DNA of 64,000 nucleotides from Larkinella terrae (GTDB lineage: Bacteria > Bacteroidota > Bacteroidia > Cytophagales > Spirosomataceae). The stretch spans positions 248,001 to 312,000 of the forward strand of contig NZ_WJXZ01000012.1 of the NCBI RefSeq assembly GCF_009668025.1, given 5' to 3'. The position numbers and the translations under genes are program-made. This document shows, piece after piece, positions 30,858 to 39,017 of this stretch. The number at the start of each line of letters is the position of its first letter. Position 1 is the stretch's first letter. The notes beneath the pieces are model-generated. The model was given only the letters and a program-made list of their open reading frames with translations. It was not told the DNA's origin and made no database searches.

Positions 30858-33854
30858 TTACGCTTTGGCGCGGGCGGTTTTTCCGGTTGCCGGCAATTCC
30901 GGCGTTGCGGGGGTGTCGAGTTGATCGCGGCTCAGCGCATCGACCACAATCGGCGTCGCCACAAACAGCGAAGAATACGTTCCCACGATAACCCCGATCA
31001 GCATCGCGAACGAGAAACCGCGGATGGTTTCACCACCGAAGAAGAACAACACGATCAGTACCAGCATGGTGGAAAGACCGGTTACGGCGGTCCGGCTCAG
31101 CGTGCTGTTCAACGCATTGTTGATGATAACCGGAATACTTTCTTTCCGGCCTTTCGTATCGTTCAGGTATTCGCGAACGCGGTCAAAGACAACGACGGTA
31201 TCGTTCATCGAATAACCCATAATCGTCAGCAAGGCCCCGATAAACGCCTGATCGACATCGAGCGAGAAGGGCAACCAGCCGTTCCCGATCGAGAAAATGG
31301 CCAGAATGATCAGGACGTCGTGGAACAGGGCAACTACTGCACCATAGCCAAAAGCCAGTTTCTTAAACCGGATCAGGATGTAACAGAACACCACCGCCAC
31401 GGCCAGCAAGATCGACCAGAGGGCCGAGTAAATCAGGTCATTGGCGATGGCCGGACCTACTTTCTGCGAACTTTCGATGGAGCCTTTATTTCCCTGAATT
31501 TTAGCCAGACCGCTCAGCAGTTTCGCTTCAGTTTCCTTATCCGATTCCGGAGTCGTTGCATCGGCCAGGTAGCTGGTCGTAACCCGAACCTGATTGGCCC
31601 CGCCAACGCCCGTACCACCGTACGTTTTCACTTCGAGTGAACCCGGCAACTGGTTTTCCAATGCATTCCGAACGTCGTCGGTGCTCACGCTTTTCTCGAA
31701 ACGAACCACGTAGGAACGTCCGCCTTTGAAATCGACGCCCAACCCAAATCCTTTGATAATCACCGAAATAATACCCAATGCGATGATGGTTGAGGAAATC
31801 GTGTAGTACAGTTTACGACGTGAAACGAAATCGAAGGCCGAATCTTTGAAGAGGTTTTTCGACCAGCTCGTACCGAACGGCAGCGTTTTGCCATTTTTTA
31901 CGTACTGCTCCAGAATGATCCGGGTGATGAAAATAGCGGCAAACAACGACGTCAGAATACCGATTACGAGCGTGGTGGCAAAGCCCAGAATCAGACCGGT
32001 TCCGAAAATAAACAGAATCACCCCGGTTAACAGCGTCGTTACGTTCGAGTCGATGATCGACGAATACGCATTCGTAAAACCGTCGGCAATGGCTTGTTTA
32101 AACGGTTTTCCCAGCGCCATTTCTTCCTTGATCCGCTCGAAAATCAGTACGTTGGCATCGACCGCCATACCAATCGTCAATACGATACCGGCAATACCCG
32201 GCATGGTCAGAACCGCGCCCAGCGAAGCCATGATGCCCAGCAGGAAGAAAAGGTTCACAAACAGGGCCAGGTCAGCAATAAAACCGGCGCTGCCGTAGTA
32301 GGCAATCACGAAAATCAGTACGATGATCAAACCAACCACCGACGAAAGCACCCCGGCCGAAACCGCTTCGGAACCCAGCGTTGCACCCACAACTGCTTCC
32401 TCCACAATGTTGGTCGGCGCAGGTAACTTCCCGGCTTTCAGGATGTTGGCCATATCCTTGGTTTCTTCCACCGTGAAGTTTCCCGAGATGCTGGAGCTCC
32501 CGTTCGGGATCTCGTTCTGAACCGTTGGCGCCGTATACACCAGGTTATCGAGGATGATGGCAACCGGCCGGTTGATATTGGCCGCCGTCAGCGCGCGCCA
32601 TTTGCGGGCACCTTCGGCATTCATGCGCATGGTTACTTCCGGACGGCCCCGGTCGTCGTAGTCGTTGGTCGCGTCCACAATCACGTCACCTTCCAGAGGA
32701 GCTTTACCCGCCGGTTTGCGAATGAAATACAGCGGCAGGATTTCCTTGTTGTCGTTGGTCACGATCGGTTTCCGATCCCACATCAAAGCGGCATCCACCG
32801 GGAACAGCGCTTTCACGTTGGCGCGGCTCAAAATATCGTTCGCCCGGGCGGTATCTTTTAGGTAAACACCCAGCTGGTTCTGCGAAATGGGCACGAACAA
32901 GCTCGTCAGAGCGGCATTTTGGGCCGCTGATGCCGACGTATCTTTCTTGGCGGTGTCGCCTTTCGCAGCCTGGTTTTTCTGGGCCAGCTGAGCCGCCAGC
33001 GAGTTGTCTTTTTTCGTGGTATCGGTCGTGGCAGTCGCCGTTGTTCCGGCACCTTTCAGCGCAGCCTGCTTCCGTTCGGCTTCCATCTGCACAAGGTAAG
33101 CGCCCAGTTGATCGAGACCTCCGGCCACATCGTTCAGGGTATACACTTCCGCAAATTCCAGTTTAGCCGCCCCCGACAGCAGTCGGCGAACCCGCTCCGG
33201 ATTGTCGACGCCCGGTAATTCGATCAGAATCCGTCCCGAGCCCGGCAACCGCTGAATGTTCGGGTTGGCAACCCCGAATTTATCGACCCGCGCCTGAATG
33301 ATCTGGAACGCCCGGCTGATGGAACCGTCAACTTCGTCGTTGATCAGTTTCCGAACTTCGGCATCCGACGACTGGAAGTTGATTTTTCCGCGGTTGGCGC
33401 TATTGGCAAAAATCGTCGCGAGTTTCGTGTTGGGCGCTACTTCCTTGTAAGCACTGATGAAATTATCCACAAATTTCGACTGGCCCGCTTTCTGCGATTC
33501 CAGCGCTTTTTTCAGCGCCTGCTCGAATTTCGGGTCGCGGGTTCCCCCGGCCAGACCGCGCAGGATTTCGGAAGGCGATACTTCCAGAACCACATGCATA
33601 CCGCCCTGTAAGTCAAGGCCCAGGCCCAATTCGCGGGTGGTTACTTCCTCCAGGGTATTACCCAGGTAAACCGGTTCTTTCCAGAGGGAATCGATGTAGT
33701 GCTGTTTTTTGGAGAAATCGATACCCTTGGACGTAGTAGCGTAGTTGGTCGCGTCATTTTTAATACTGTTCGACACGAACGTAAACGACAGATAGTAAAT
33801 GCACAAAAGTGCAATTACACCCGTCAGAATGAGTATTCCGACTCGGTTTTGCAT
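30858..33854 (-). CDS. secDF: Fused protein translocase SecDF
   Basis: 998 residues, as expected for the fused SecDF of Bacteroidota. Two RND-type halves, each of six membrane helices. The SecD half has the conserved GLDLQGGMHVVLEV segment and a long periplasmic P1 domain with an Ala/Lys-rich insert near 270-310; the SecF half starts near residue 660 (FDFVSRRKLYYTISS) and contains GVDFKGGRSYVVRF and YSMNDTVVVFDRVRE. SecDF uses the proton gradient to help export proteins through SecYEG. It is a single gene with a purine-rich inverted repeat upstream and a strong terminator downstream. Confidence 0.95.
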   Translation of the reverse strand: MQNRVGILILTGVIALLCIYYLSFTFVSNSIKNDATNYATTSKGIDFSKKQHYIDSLWKEPVYLGNTLEEVTTRELGLGLDLQGGMHVVLEVSPSEILRGLAGGTRDPKFEQALKKALESQKAGQSKFVDNFISAYKEVAPNTKLATIFANSANRGKINFQSSDAEVRKLINDEVDGSISRAFQIIQARVDKFGVANPNIQRLPGSGRILIELPGVDNPERVRRLLSGAAKLEFAEVYTLNDVAGGLDQLGAYLVQMEAERKQAALKGAGTTATATTDTTKKDNSLAAQLAQKNQAAKGDTAKKDTSASAAQNAALTSLFVPISQNQLGVYLKDTARANDILSRANVKALFPVDAALMWDRKPIVTNDNKEILPLYFIRKPAGKAPLEGDVIVDATNDYDDRGRPEVTMRMNAEGARKWRALTAANINRPVAIILDNLVYTAPTVQNEIPNGSSSISGNFTVEETKDMANILKAGKLPAPTNIVEEAVVGATLGSEAVSAGVLSSVVGLIIVLIFVIAYYGSAGFIADLALFVNLFFLLGIMASLGAVLTMPGIAGIVLTIGMAVDANVLIFERIKEEMALGKPFKQAIADGFTNAYSSIIDSNVTTLLTGVILFIFGTGLILGFATTLVIGILTSLFAAIFITRIILEQYVKNGKTLPFGTSWSKNLFKDSAFDFVSRRKLYYTISSTIIALGIISVIIKGFGLGVDFKGGRSYVVRFEKSVSTDDVRNALENQLPGSLEVKTYGGTGVGGANQVRVTTSYLADATTPESDKETEAKLLSGLAKIQGNKGSIESSQKVGPAIANDLIYSALWSILLAVAVVFCYILIRFKKLAFGYGAVVALFHDVLIILAIFSIGNGWLPFSLDVDQAFIGALLTIMGYSMNDTVVVFDRVREYLNDTKGRKESIPVIINNALNSTLSRTAVTGLSTMLVLIVLFFFGGETIRGFSFAMLIGVIVGTYSSLFVATPIVVDALSRDQLDTPATPELPATGKTARAKA

Positions 33855-33859
33855 TGAAA

Positions 33860-33992
33860 ATTAAGAAAGAGAGATAAGATATGAGATTAAAGAATAAAGA
33901 GAAATGGGAGAGTTGGAAAATCATCAGACACCGAAAAACCGCATTCTATACGGCTATAGTTCTATTGTCTCTTGTCTATACTCTCACTTCTG
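33860..33992. repeat. Purine-rich inverted repeat, family 3 copy B
   Basis: Imperfect dyad between the secDF start and the next gene: the left arm begins near 33863 (AAGAAAGAGAGATAAG...), the right arm spans 33960-33992 and includes TCTCTTGTCTATACTCTC. It is the same AGACAAGAGA core as the copies at 24411 and 57500, but more diverged. Confidence 0.55.
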
Positions 33993-34001
33993 AAAAGAAC
34001 A

Positions 34002-34376
34002 TCAGGGTGCATTAATGGCAATGTGATGCCCGAAAACGTAGCAGAAAAACGAAAAATAAAAGTAGGGAATTTCAAAATGCCGGGGAATTACCGTTTGTTT
34101 CAGGAAAAAAAACAGAACGGGCGGAGGCAGCAAATAAACCGTTTGCGTAAACCCAAACGTCAGCGCAGGCGTCACAACCGCATCAAACGACGTCGCCTGG
34201 ACAATGACCTCCTGGGCATTGCCGGTCGATTTTTCGTTTTTCGGCTTTTGAACAGTTTGCTTTACCGGAAGTTGTTCAACAGGCAGCCACGAAGGCCCGC
34301 CCGATGCAACCAGTAACAGCAGCCCGGTCAGAAAGAGGCTCGTTAAACGGATAAAGTCGTTTCGCTGTTGCTTCAT
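34002..34376 (-). CDS. Hypothetical small protein with signal peptide
   Basis: 124 residues from the ATG at 34376 (MKQQRNDFIRL); the longer frame from 34412 adds a leader that does not look like part of a signal. A hydrophobic segment at about 9-25 (LTSLFLTGLLLLVASGG) is followed by a Lys-rich stretch and a final aromatic-rich hydrophobic region (FYFSFFCYVFGHH). I do not recognise a family; it may be membrane-associated. It is divergent from nadC. Confidence 0.5.
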   Translation of the reverse strand: MKQQRNDFIRLTSLFLTGLLLLVASGGPSWLPVEQLPVKQTVQKPKNEKSTGNAQEVIVQATSFDAVVTPALTFGFTQTVYLLPPPVLFFFLKQTVIPRHFEIPYFYFSFFCYVFGHHIAINAP

Positions 34377-34500
34377 AGATGGTTTATATCGGTTCGCCGA
34401 AGCGGGGAACAAATTTCGTGATAGTTCGGGAAGAAAGCAAATCGGTTTTTTTCGGGTATTTTTTAAAGAAGTCCACTAACTTTCGCCGAAATAGGTAAAC

Positions 34501-35334
34501 ATGACTTTACACGAGTTTATTCAATTGGCGCTGGCCGAAGACGTTGGCGACGGCGATCACACTTCCTTATCGACCATTCCGGCCGATGCGCAGAAACGCG
34601 CCCGGCTGCTGGTGAAGCAGGATGGTATTCTGGCCGGTGTTGAGGTAGCCCAGGCGGTTTTTCACGAAGTGGACCCGGACTTGCAGGTGCATATCAACAT
34701 TGAGGATGGCCAGCCCATTCATTACGGCGATATTGTGCTGACGGTTGACGGCCGGGCGCAGTCGATTCTGAAAGCGGAGCGGCTCGTTCTGAATTGCATG
34801 CAGCGCATGAGCGGGATTGCCACCCACACCCGAACGATGGTGAATCTGCTGGAAGGCACCAAAACCAAATTGCTGGATACGCGGAAGACAACGCCGAATT
34901 TCCGGATTTGTGAAAAAATGGCGGTTAAAATTGGCGGTGCTTTCAATCACCGCATCGGTTTATACGACATGATTCTGATCAAAGATAACCACATCGACTA
35001 CGCGGGCGGCATTACAGCCGCCGTCACCAAAGCCGTCCAGTACCTGGAAACCACGGGCCGGTCGCTGCCGGTTGAGGTGGAAGTCCGGAACCAGTCGGAA
35101 GTAGAAGAAGTGCTGCGCATCGGGCACGTAAGCCGGATGTTGCTGGATAATTTTGAACCGGCGGTGTTAAAAAAGATGGTGGAGCTAATCGACGGGCGAA
35201 TCATCACGGAAGCCTCGGGCGGTATTGACGAAAATAACCTGCGCGCCTATGCCGAAACCGGCGTCGATTACATCTCGTCCGGCGCCCTGACCCACCAGGT
35301 CAGAAGCCTCGACATGAGCTTAAAAGCATATTAA
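34501..35334 (+). CDS. nadC: Nicotinate-nucleotide pyrophosphorylase (carboxylating)
   Basis: 277 residues. It has [10 protein letters not shown] at the N-terminus, the active-site [10 protein letters not shown] (about 125-134), the phosphate-binding [15 protein letters not shown] and EASGGI near the C-terminus, all typical of NadC. It converts quinolinate plus PRPP to nicotinate mononucleotide, the third step of de novo NAD synthesis. It is 7 bases upstream of nadA on the same strand, forming the start of a nadC-nadA operon whose nadB is displaced downstream by a defence cassette. Confidence 0.95.
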   Translation: MTLHEFIQLALAEDVGDGDHTSLSTIPADAQKRARLLVKQDGILAGVEVAQAVFHEVDPDLQVHINIEDGQPIHYGDIVLTVDGRAQSILKAERLVLNCMQRMSGIATHTRTMVNLLEGTKTKLLDTRKTTPNFRICEKMAVKIGGAFNHRIGLYDMILIKDNHIDYAGGITAAVTKAVQYLETTGRSLPVEVEVRNQSEVEEVLRIGHVSRMLLDNFEPAVLKKMVELIDGRIITEASGGIDENNLRAYAETGVDYISSGALTHQVRSLDMSLKAY

Positions 35335-35341
35335 CCTCACT

Positions 35342-36352
35342 ATGGCAACGATCCCACTTACATTAGATGAAGAAATCCGGCAGATCGGCTACATCAGCCG
35401 CTCGACGCCGAAAGATAAACAGGTTTTGATGGACGAAATCCGGCGGATGAAAAAGGAGAAAAACGCCGTGATTCTCGCCCACTATTACGTCGATGGTGAC
35501 ATTCAGGATCTCGCCGATTACATTGGTGACAGCCTCGGTTTGTCGCAGCAGGCAGCCGCCACCGACGCCGAGATGATTGTGTTCTGCGGGGTGCATTTCA
35601 TGGGCGAAACCGCCAAGATTCTGTCGCCCGACAAGAAAGTCGTTATTCCGGACATGAACGCCGGTTGCTCACTGGCGGATTCGGCCCCGGCGGATGAATT
35701 TGCGGCATTCAAGGCGAAATACCCGGATCACATCGTGATCAGTTACATCAACTGTTCGGCCGAAATCAAGGCGTTATCGGATATTATCTGCACGTCGTCG
35801 AACGCCGTGAAGATTGTCGAAAGCCTGCCGAAAGACCAGAAGATTATCTTTGCGCCGGACGCCAACCTCGGGCGGTTTGTGGCCAAGAAAACCGGTCGGG
35901 AGCTGGTGTTGTGGGATGGCGCCTGCATCGTTCACATCGATATTTCGCAGGAAAAACTGGCAGCTTTGCGGCAGAAATACCCTGAAGCGAAATTCATCGC
36001 CCACCCCGAATGCCAGGAACACATTCTGAGTCAGGCCGATTTTGTGGGTTCGACAACGGCGCTGTTGAAATACGTAAAGGAGCAACCCGACGAGGTGTTT
36101 ATTGTCGGCACGGAAGCCGGGATTCTGCACAAGATGAAGCAGTCGGTTCCGAACAAGAAAATCATTCCGGCCCCGGCCAGCGAAAACAACACCTGCGCCT
36201 GTTCGGAATGCCCATACATGAAAATGAACACGCTCGAAAAGCTGTACAATACGTTGTATTACGAAAAACCGGAGATTTTTGTCCCGGAAGACATTCGTGT
36301 CAAAGCCGAGGCATCGGTTTTGCGGATGCTGGAGATGAGTAAGGGATTGTAA
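35342..36352 (+). CDS. nadA: Quinolinate synthase
   Basis: 336 residues. The three iron-sulfur ligands are present: Cys109 in NAGCSLAD, Cys195 in GACIVH and Cys290 in SECPYMKMN, with [18 protein letters not shown] near the N-terminus. NadA condenses iminoaspartate (from NadB) with dihydroxyacetone phosphate to give quinolinate. It follows nadC by 7 bases. The stop is 12 bases before a VapB-like antitoxin, which begins the inserted segment. Confidence 0.95.
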   Translation: MATIPLTLDEEIRQIGYISRSTPKDKQVLMDEIRRMKKEKNAVILAHYYVDGDIQDLADYIGDSLGLSQQAAATDAEMIVFCGVHFMGETAKILSPDKKVVIPDMNAGCSLADSAPADEFAAFKAKYPDHIVISYINCSAEIKALSDIICTSSNAVKIVESLPKDQKIIFAPDANLGRFVAKKTGRELVLWDGACIVHIDISQEKLAALRQKYPEAKFIAHPECQEHILSQADFVGSTTALLKYVKEQPDEVFIVGTEAGILHKMKQSVPNKKIIPAPASENNTCACSECPYMKMNTLEKLYNTLYYEKPEIFVPEDIRVKAEASVLRMLEMSKGL

Positions 36353-36364
36353 AATAATCTGCTA

Positions 36365-36589
36365 ATGAAAGACTTACTGGAGAAATACACGCAGTTAAGT
36401 GACGATCATCAGAAAGAGGTGATTGATTTCATTAATTTTCTCCTGAATAAGCAGGAAAAGCCCAATTCGTTTGATGTACAGGCATACCGTCAGGAAATAC
36501 AATCCGTATCGGTTTGGTCGGATCATGACCTGGCTCCTATTTTGGAGTCTAAAGCTCAAATTGACAACTGGAAACCGAACGAATGGTAA
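36365..36589 (+). CDS. VapB-like type II antitoxin, toxin lost
   Basis: 74 residues. The N-terminal half (LLEKYTQLSDDHQKEVIDFINFLL) is the DUF2281-type helix pair, and the C-terminal half (VSVWSDHDL...IDNWKPNEW) matches the toxin-binding tail of VapB-type antitoxins that normally sit before a PIN-domain toxin. The stop codon overlaps an ATG that begins MVIDTS and stops after eight codons (see next entry), so the partner toxin is gone. It may still bind DNA or simply be decaying. It starts 12 bases after nadA. Confidence 0.7.
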   Translation: MKDLLEKYTQLSDDHQKEVIDFINFLLNKQEKPNSFDVQAYRQEIQSVSVWSDHDLAPILESKAQIDNWKPNEW

Positions 36590-36609
36590 TTGACACCAGC
36601 CGTGATTAA
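36583..36609 (+). pseudogene. VapC PIN-toxin remnant, eight codons
   Basis: The ATG overlaps the antitoxin stop (ATGGTAA), the usual VapBC arrangement, and reads MVIDTSRD then stop. MVIDTS is the hallmark start of PIN-domain toxins, with the first catalytic Asp. All downstream sequence is missing, so the toxin was deleted or replaced; the junction is at about 36600-36610. Being only eight codons, chance identity cannot be excluded. Confidence 0.55.
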
Positions 36610-36630
36610 GGGTTTATAAACAGTAAAATT

Positions 36631-36828
36631 ATGGAATTGACCGTCCAAGTTAGCTTTGAGGAACTGCTTCAAGCCATTAAAAAGCTATCGCCAGAAGAGA
36701 AGAAGGCCTTGCAAGTCGCATTAGCTACGGAACCGGCCAAAAAACGAAAATTTGGTACCATGAAAGGTCTTATTACCTATATGGCAGATGATTTTGACGC
36801 GCCATTAGACGATTTTAAGGCTATATAG
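36631..36828 (+). CDS. DUF2281-type orphan antitoxin
   Basis: 65 residues. N-terminal helix (VQVSFEELLQAIKKLSPEEKKAL), then a short linker and KFGTMKGLITYMADDFDAPLDDFKAI, closely like the GxxKGxxxxxxDFDxPLxDF tail of DUF2281 antitoxins. No PIN-domain gene follows; the next gene is an ATPase. With the decayed VapBC just upstream this suggests repeated turnover at this site. It could regulate the ATPase/HNH pair, but that is inference. Confidence 0.65.
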   Translation: MELTVQVSFEELLQAIKKLSPEEKKALQVALATEPAKKRKFGTMKGLITYMADDFDAPLDDFKAI

Positions 36829-36893
36829 AGTAAGCTCATTTTATTCCTAATGCATAAAACTTCTTTAATTATTTCCCAGCATTATAAATAATT

Positions 36894-38258
36894 ATGTTTT
36901 CAAATAGAAACAAAACGGCTATATATTTCCGAGGTCTTTATATAAAAGACATCAAAGGATTTATTGGGGATTTTGAAATCTATTTTAGAAGTAAAACTGG
37001 ATCTCCTGTTCAATGGACTGTTTTACTAGGTAACAATAATACAGGAAAAACCACAATTCTTAAGCTATTAGCCTCCATATCCTACCCTAATATTTTATCT
37101 GGTTACACAGATAAATATCGACAAAAGTACAGAATGCCTTTTTATGAAATAAGTAACACTGATAAAAGGAAAAAGGATAGGATAGAATCTCAAAGTGTCT
37201 TTAAATGGCTAAACATTGATGAAAAAGAAATAATGATAGGACCTAATCTATTTTTTCCTTTTTTTGATTTTTCTTTTTTCGTAAGGCGAGTTAAAAATTC
37301 TAATAATATAATAGATTTAGATAGCCTTAATAGGCAAAATTTCACTATAGAGTCTGAGTACACTTTCAATTTACTAAAAGAATATTCTGAGAGCTTGATT
37401 ATATTTGCTTATGGTATACATAGAAAAATATCAGAAACAAATATATCAGACGATAAACTGACCCCGTCTACGTCTAATTTATTTGAAGATACTGATTTAC
37501 TAAATTTCGAGGAATGGTTTCTTCAAACTGATTACGCTACAAGATTAGGTAGTGAGGAAACTAAGAAAAAGGCAGAAGTGCAGTTAAAAAAAATAAAAGA
37601 AATTATTATTGAAAGTAAAATTCTGCCAGATTTAAAAGACATTAGAGCAAGTTCTACAGAAAATTTAAAATCATTTGTTGAAATTAAATCAGGCCGATCT
37701 TGGGTAAAGATTAAAGAATTAGGTTATGGTTACCAAGCTACAATAGCTTGGCTTACTGATTTATGCAAACGAATGTTTGAATGTCATTCAAATTTAAATA
37801 ATCCTTTACATGGCCCGGCAATTGTTCTAGTTGATGAAATAGATTTACATTTACACCCAGAATGGCAAAGAAAAATTATTAAATACTTAAGTATTTTATT
37901 TCCCAATATACAATTTATAGTTACTGCACACAGTCCTTTGATCGTTCAATCTGCAGAAAATATAAATTTAGTAATGCTTGAGAGAGACGACGTGGCAGGA
38001 AGTATAAACATCCGTCAACAGTTTGGCTCATTTCAGGGCTGGACAGTTGAGGAGATTTTGCGCGAATTGATGGATTTGGGTGATAAAACCCGTTCTGATC
38101 GCTTTCTTGAGTTATTAAAAGTATTTGAAAATGGCTTAGATGAAGGAAGTTATGAAAAAGCTAAAATAGCTTATGATGAACTTGATAAAATTCTGCACCC
38201 GGCCAGCAGCCAGCGTAAACTTCTCAGCATTCAACTTTCTACATTAGTTCCGGCATGA
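36894..38258 (+). CDS. Septu-like AAA/ABC ATPase (PtuA-type)
   Basis: 454 residues. Walker A GNNNTGKT (46-53), a signature-like GYGYQATIAW region, Walker B IVLVDEID (310-317) and H-loop TAHSP (344-348), the pattern of ABC-type defence ATPases (OLD/PtuA). The following gene is an HNH nuclease overlapping by four bases, the PtuA-PtuB layout of Septu. Most of the gene is very AT-rich (the 60-base lines starting at 37261 and 37801 have 12 and 23 G+C; a line in nadB at 39241 has 37), while the last about 200 bases are richer in G+C, hinting at a mosaic origin. The ATG at 36894 gives a strand before Walker A. Role: sensing infection and controlling the HNH effector. Confidence 0.85.
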   Translation: MFSNRNKTAIYFRGLYIKDIKGFIGDFEIYFRSKTGSPVQWTVLLGNNNTGKTTILKLLASISYPNILSGYTDKYRQKYRMPFYEISNTDKRKKDRIESQSVFKWLNIDEKEIMIGPNLFFPFFDFSFFVRRVKNSNNIIDLDSLNRQNFTIESEYTFNLLKEYSESLIIFAYGIHRKISETNISDDKLTPSTSNLFEDTDLLNFEEWFLQTDYATRLGSEETKKKAEVQLKKIKEIIIESKILPDLKDIRASSTENLKSFVEIKSGRSWVKIKELGYGYQATIAWLTDLCKRMFECHSNLNNPLHGPAIVLVDEIDLHLHPEWQRKIIKYLSILFPNIQFIVTAHSPLIVQSAENINLVMLERDDVAGSINIRQQFGSFQGWTVEEILRELMDLGDKTRSDRFLELLKVFENGLDEGSYEKAKIAYDELDKILHPASSQRKLLSIQLSTLVPA

Positions 38259-39010
38259 TTAAACTCCGCTCCGTCCCCATTCCGCCGGAATTGACAGAAG
38301 AACGAAAAAAAACTTTAACCGACGAGTACAAAGTTACTGAAAAAGCCGTCTGGCAGAAGGATTTCATCTGCGACCCACTTCTTGAAATGACGCACGGAAA
38401 ATGTTGTTTTTCTGAATGTAAGTTGAACGAAGAAGGCAAATATGATGAAGTAGAGCATTTTCATCCGAAAAGCTTATACCCTGATGAAGTTGTTAGTTGG
38501 GACAACCTTTTACCAATTAATAAAGCGTGCAATATTGCTAAAGGTGACCACGACACTAAGGCTGAACCAATTATAAATCCTCGTTTCGATGACCCTAAAA
38601 TACATCTTTATTTTAAAGGTTATCGGTTTTATCCCAAAACCGAATTAGGCAAAAAGACAATAGATGTCGTTGGATTAAATGACTGGACGATGTGGGTAAC
38701 TCCCAGGTTTGAAATTGGTAAGCATATTATTGAACTACTTGAGAGTATTCTGGATCAAACACGGACCTTTTTTTCCATTGGACCTCAAACAGTTCTACGC
38801 AGAAACCGCTTACTATCTAGATTAAGAGGTTTAATGATTGAAGGAACTGAGAAATATGCATACAGTGCAACAGTTGCGACGGTATTACTGAATGAAGAAT
38901 GCTACCAAGAGATCAAGTCTCTTTTTGAGGCTAACGGCTTATGGAGCGATGAACTTCAGAATCTAGAAGATCAAATTTCTTTGTGTGCTTTAGATATTAC
39001 GAATAAATAG
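38255..39010 (+). CDS. Septu-like HNH endonuclease (PtuB-type)
   Basis: 251 residues. A zinc-binding HNH core lies at about 48-98: GKCCFSEC (Cys50/51, Cys55), VEHFHPKS (His68, His70), WDNLLPINKACNIAKGD. The remaining about 150 residues are helical. It pairs with the ATPase by an ATGA overlap and is the probable DNA- or tRNA-cutting effector of a Septu system. There is no reverse transcriptase or retron RNA nearby, so I take it as Septu rather than a retron. It ends 7 bases before the nadB ATG, so nadB is probably read from the same transcript. Confidence 0.85.
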   Translation: MIKLRSVPIPPELTEERKKTLTDEYKVTEKAVWQKDFICDPLLEMTHGKCCFSECKLNEEGKYDEVEHFHPKSLYPDEVVSWDNLLPINKACNIAKGDHDTKAEPIINPRFDDPKIHLYFKGYRFYPKTELGKKTIDVVGLNDWTMWVTPRFEIGKHIIELLESILDQTRTFFSIGPQTVLRRNRLLSRLRGLMIEGTEKYAYSATVATVLLNEECYQEIKSLFEANGLWSDELQNLEDQISLCALDITNK

Positions 39011-39017
39011 TTTTTCC

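Noticed and set aside
36894-39010. Retron with ATPase/HNH accessory pair
   Set aside because: There is no reverse transcriptase and no candidate msr/msd RNA nearby; the two-gene layout is the plain Septu type.
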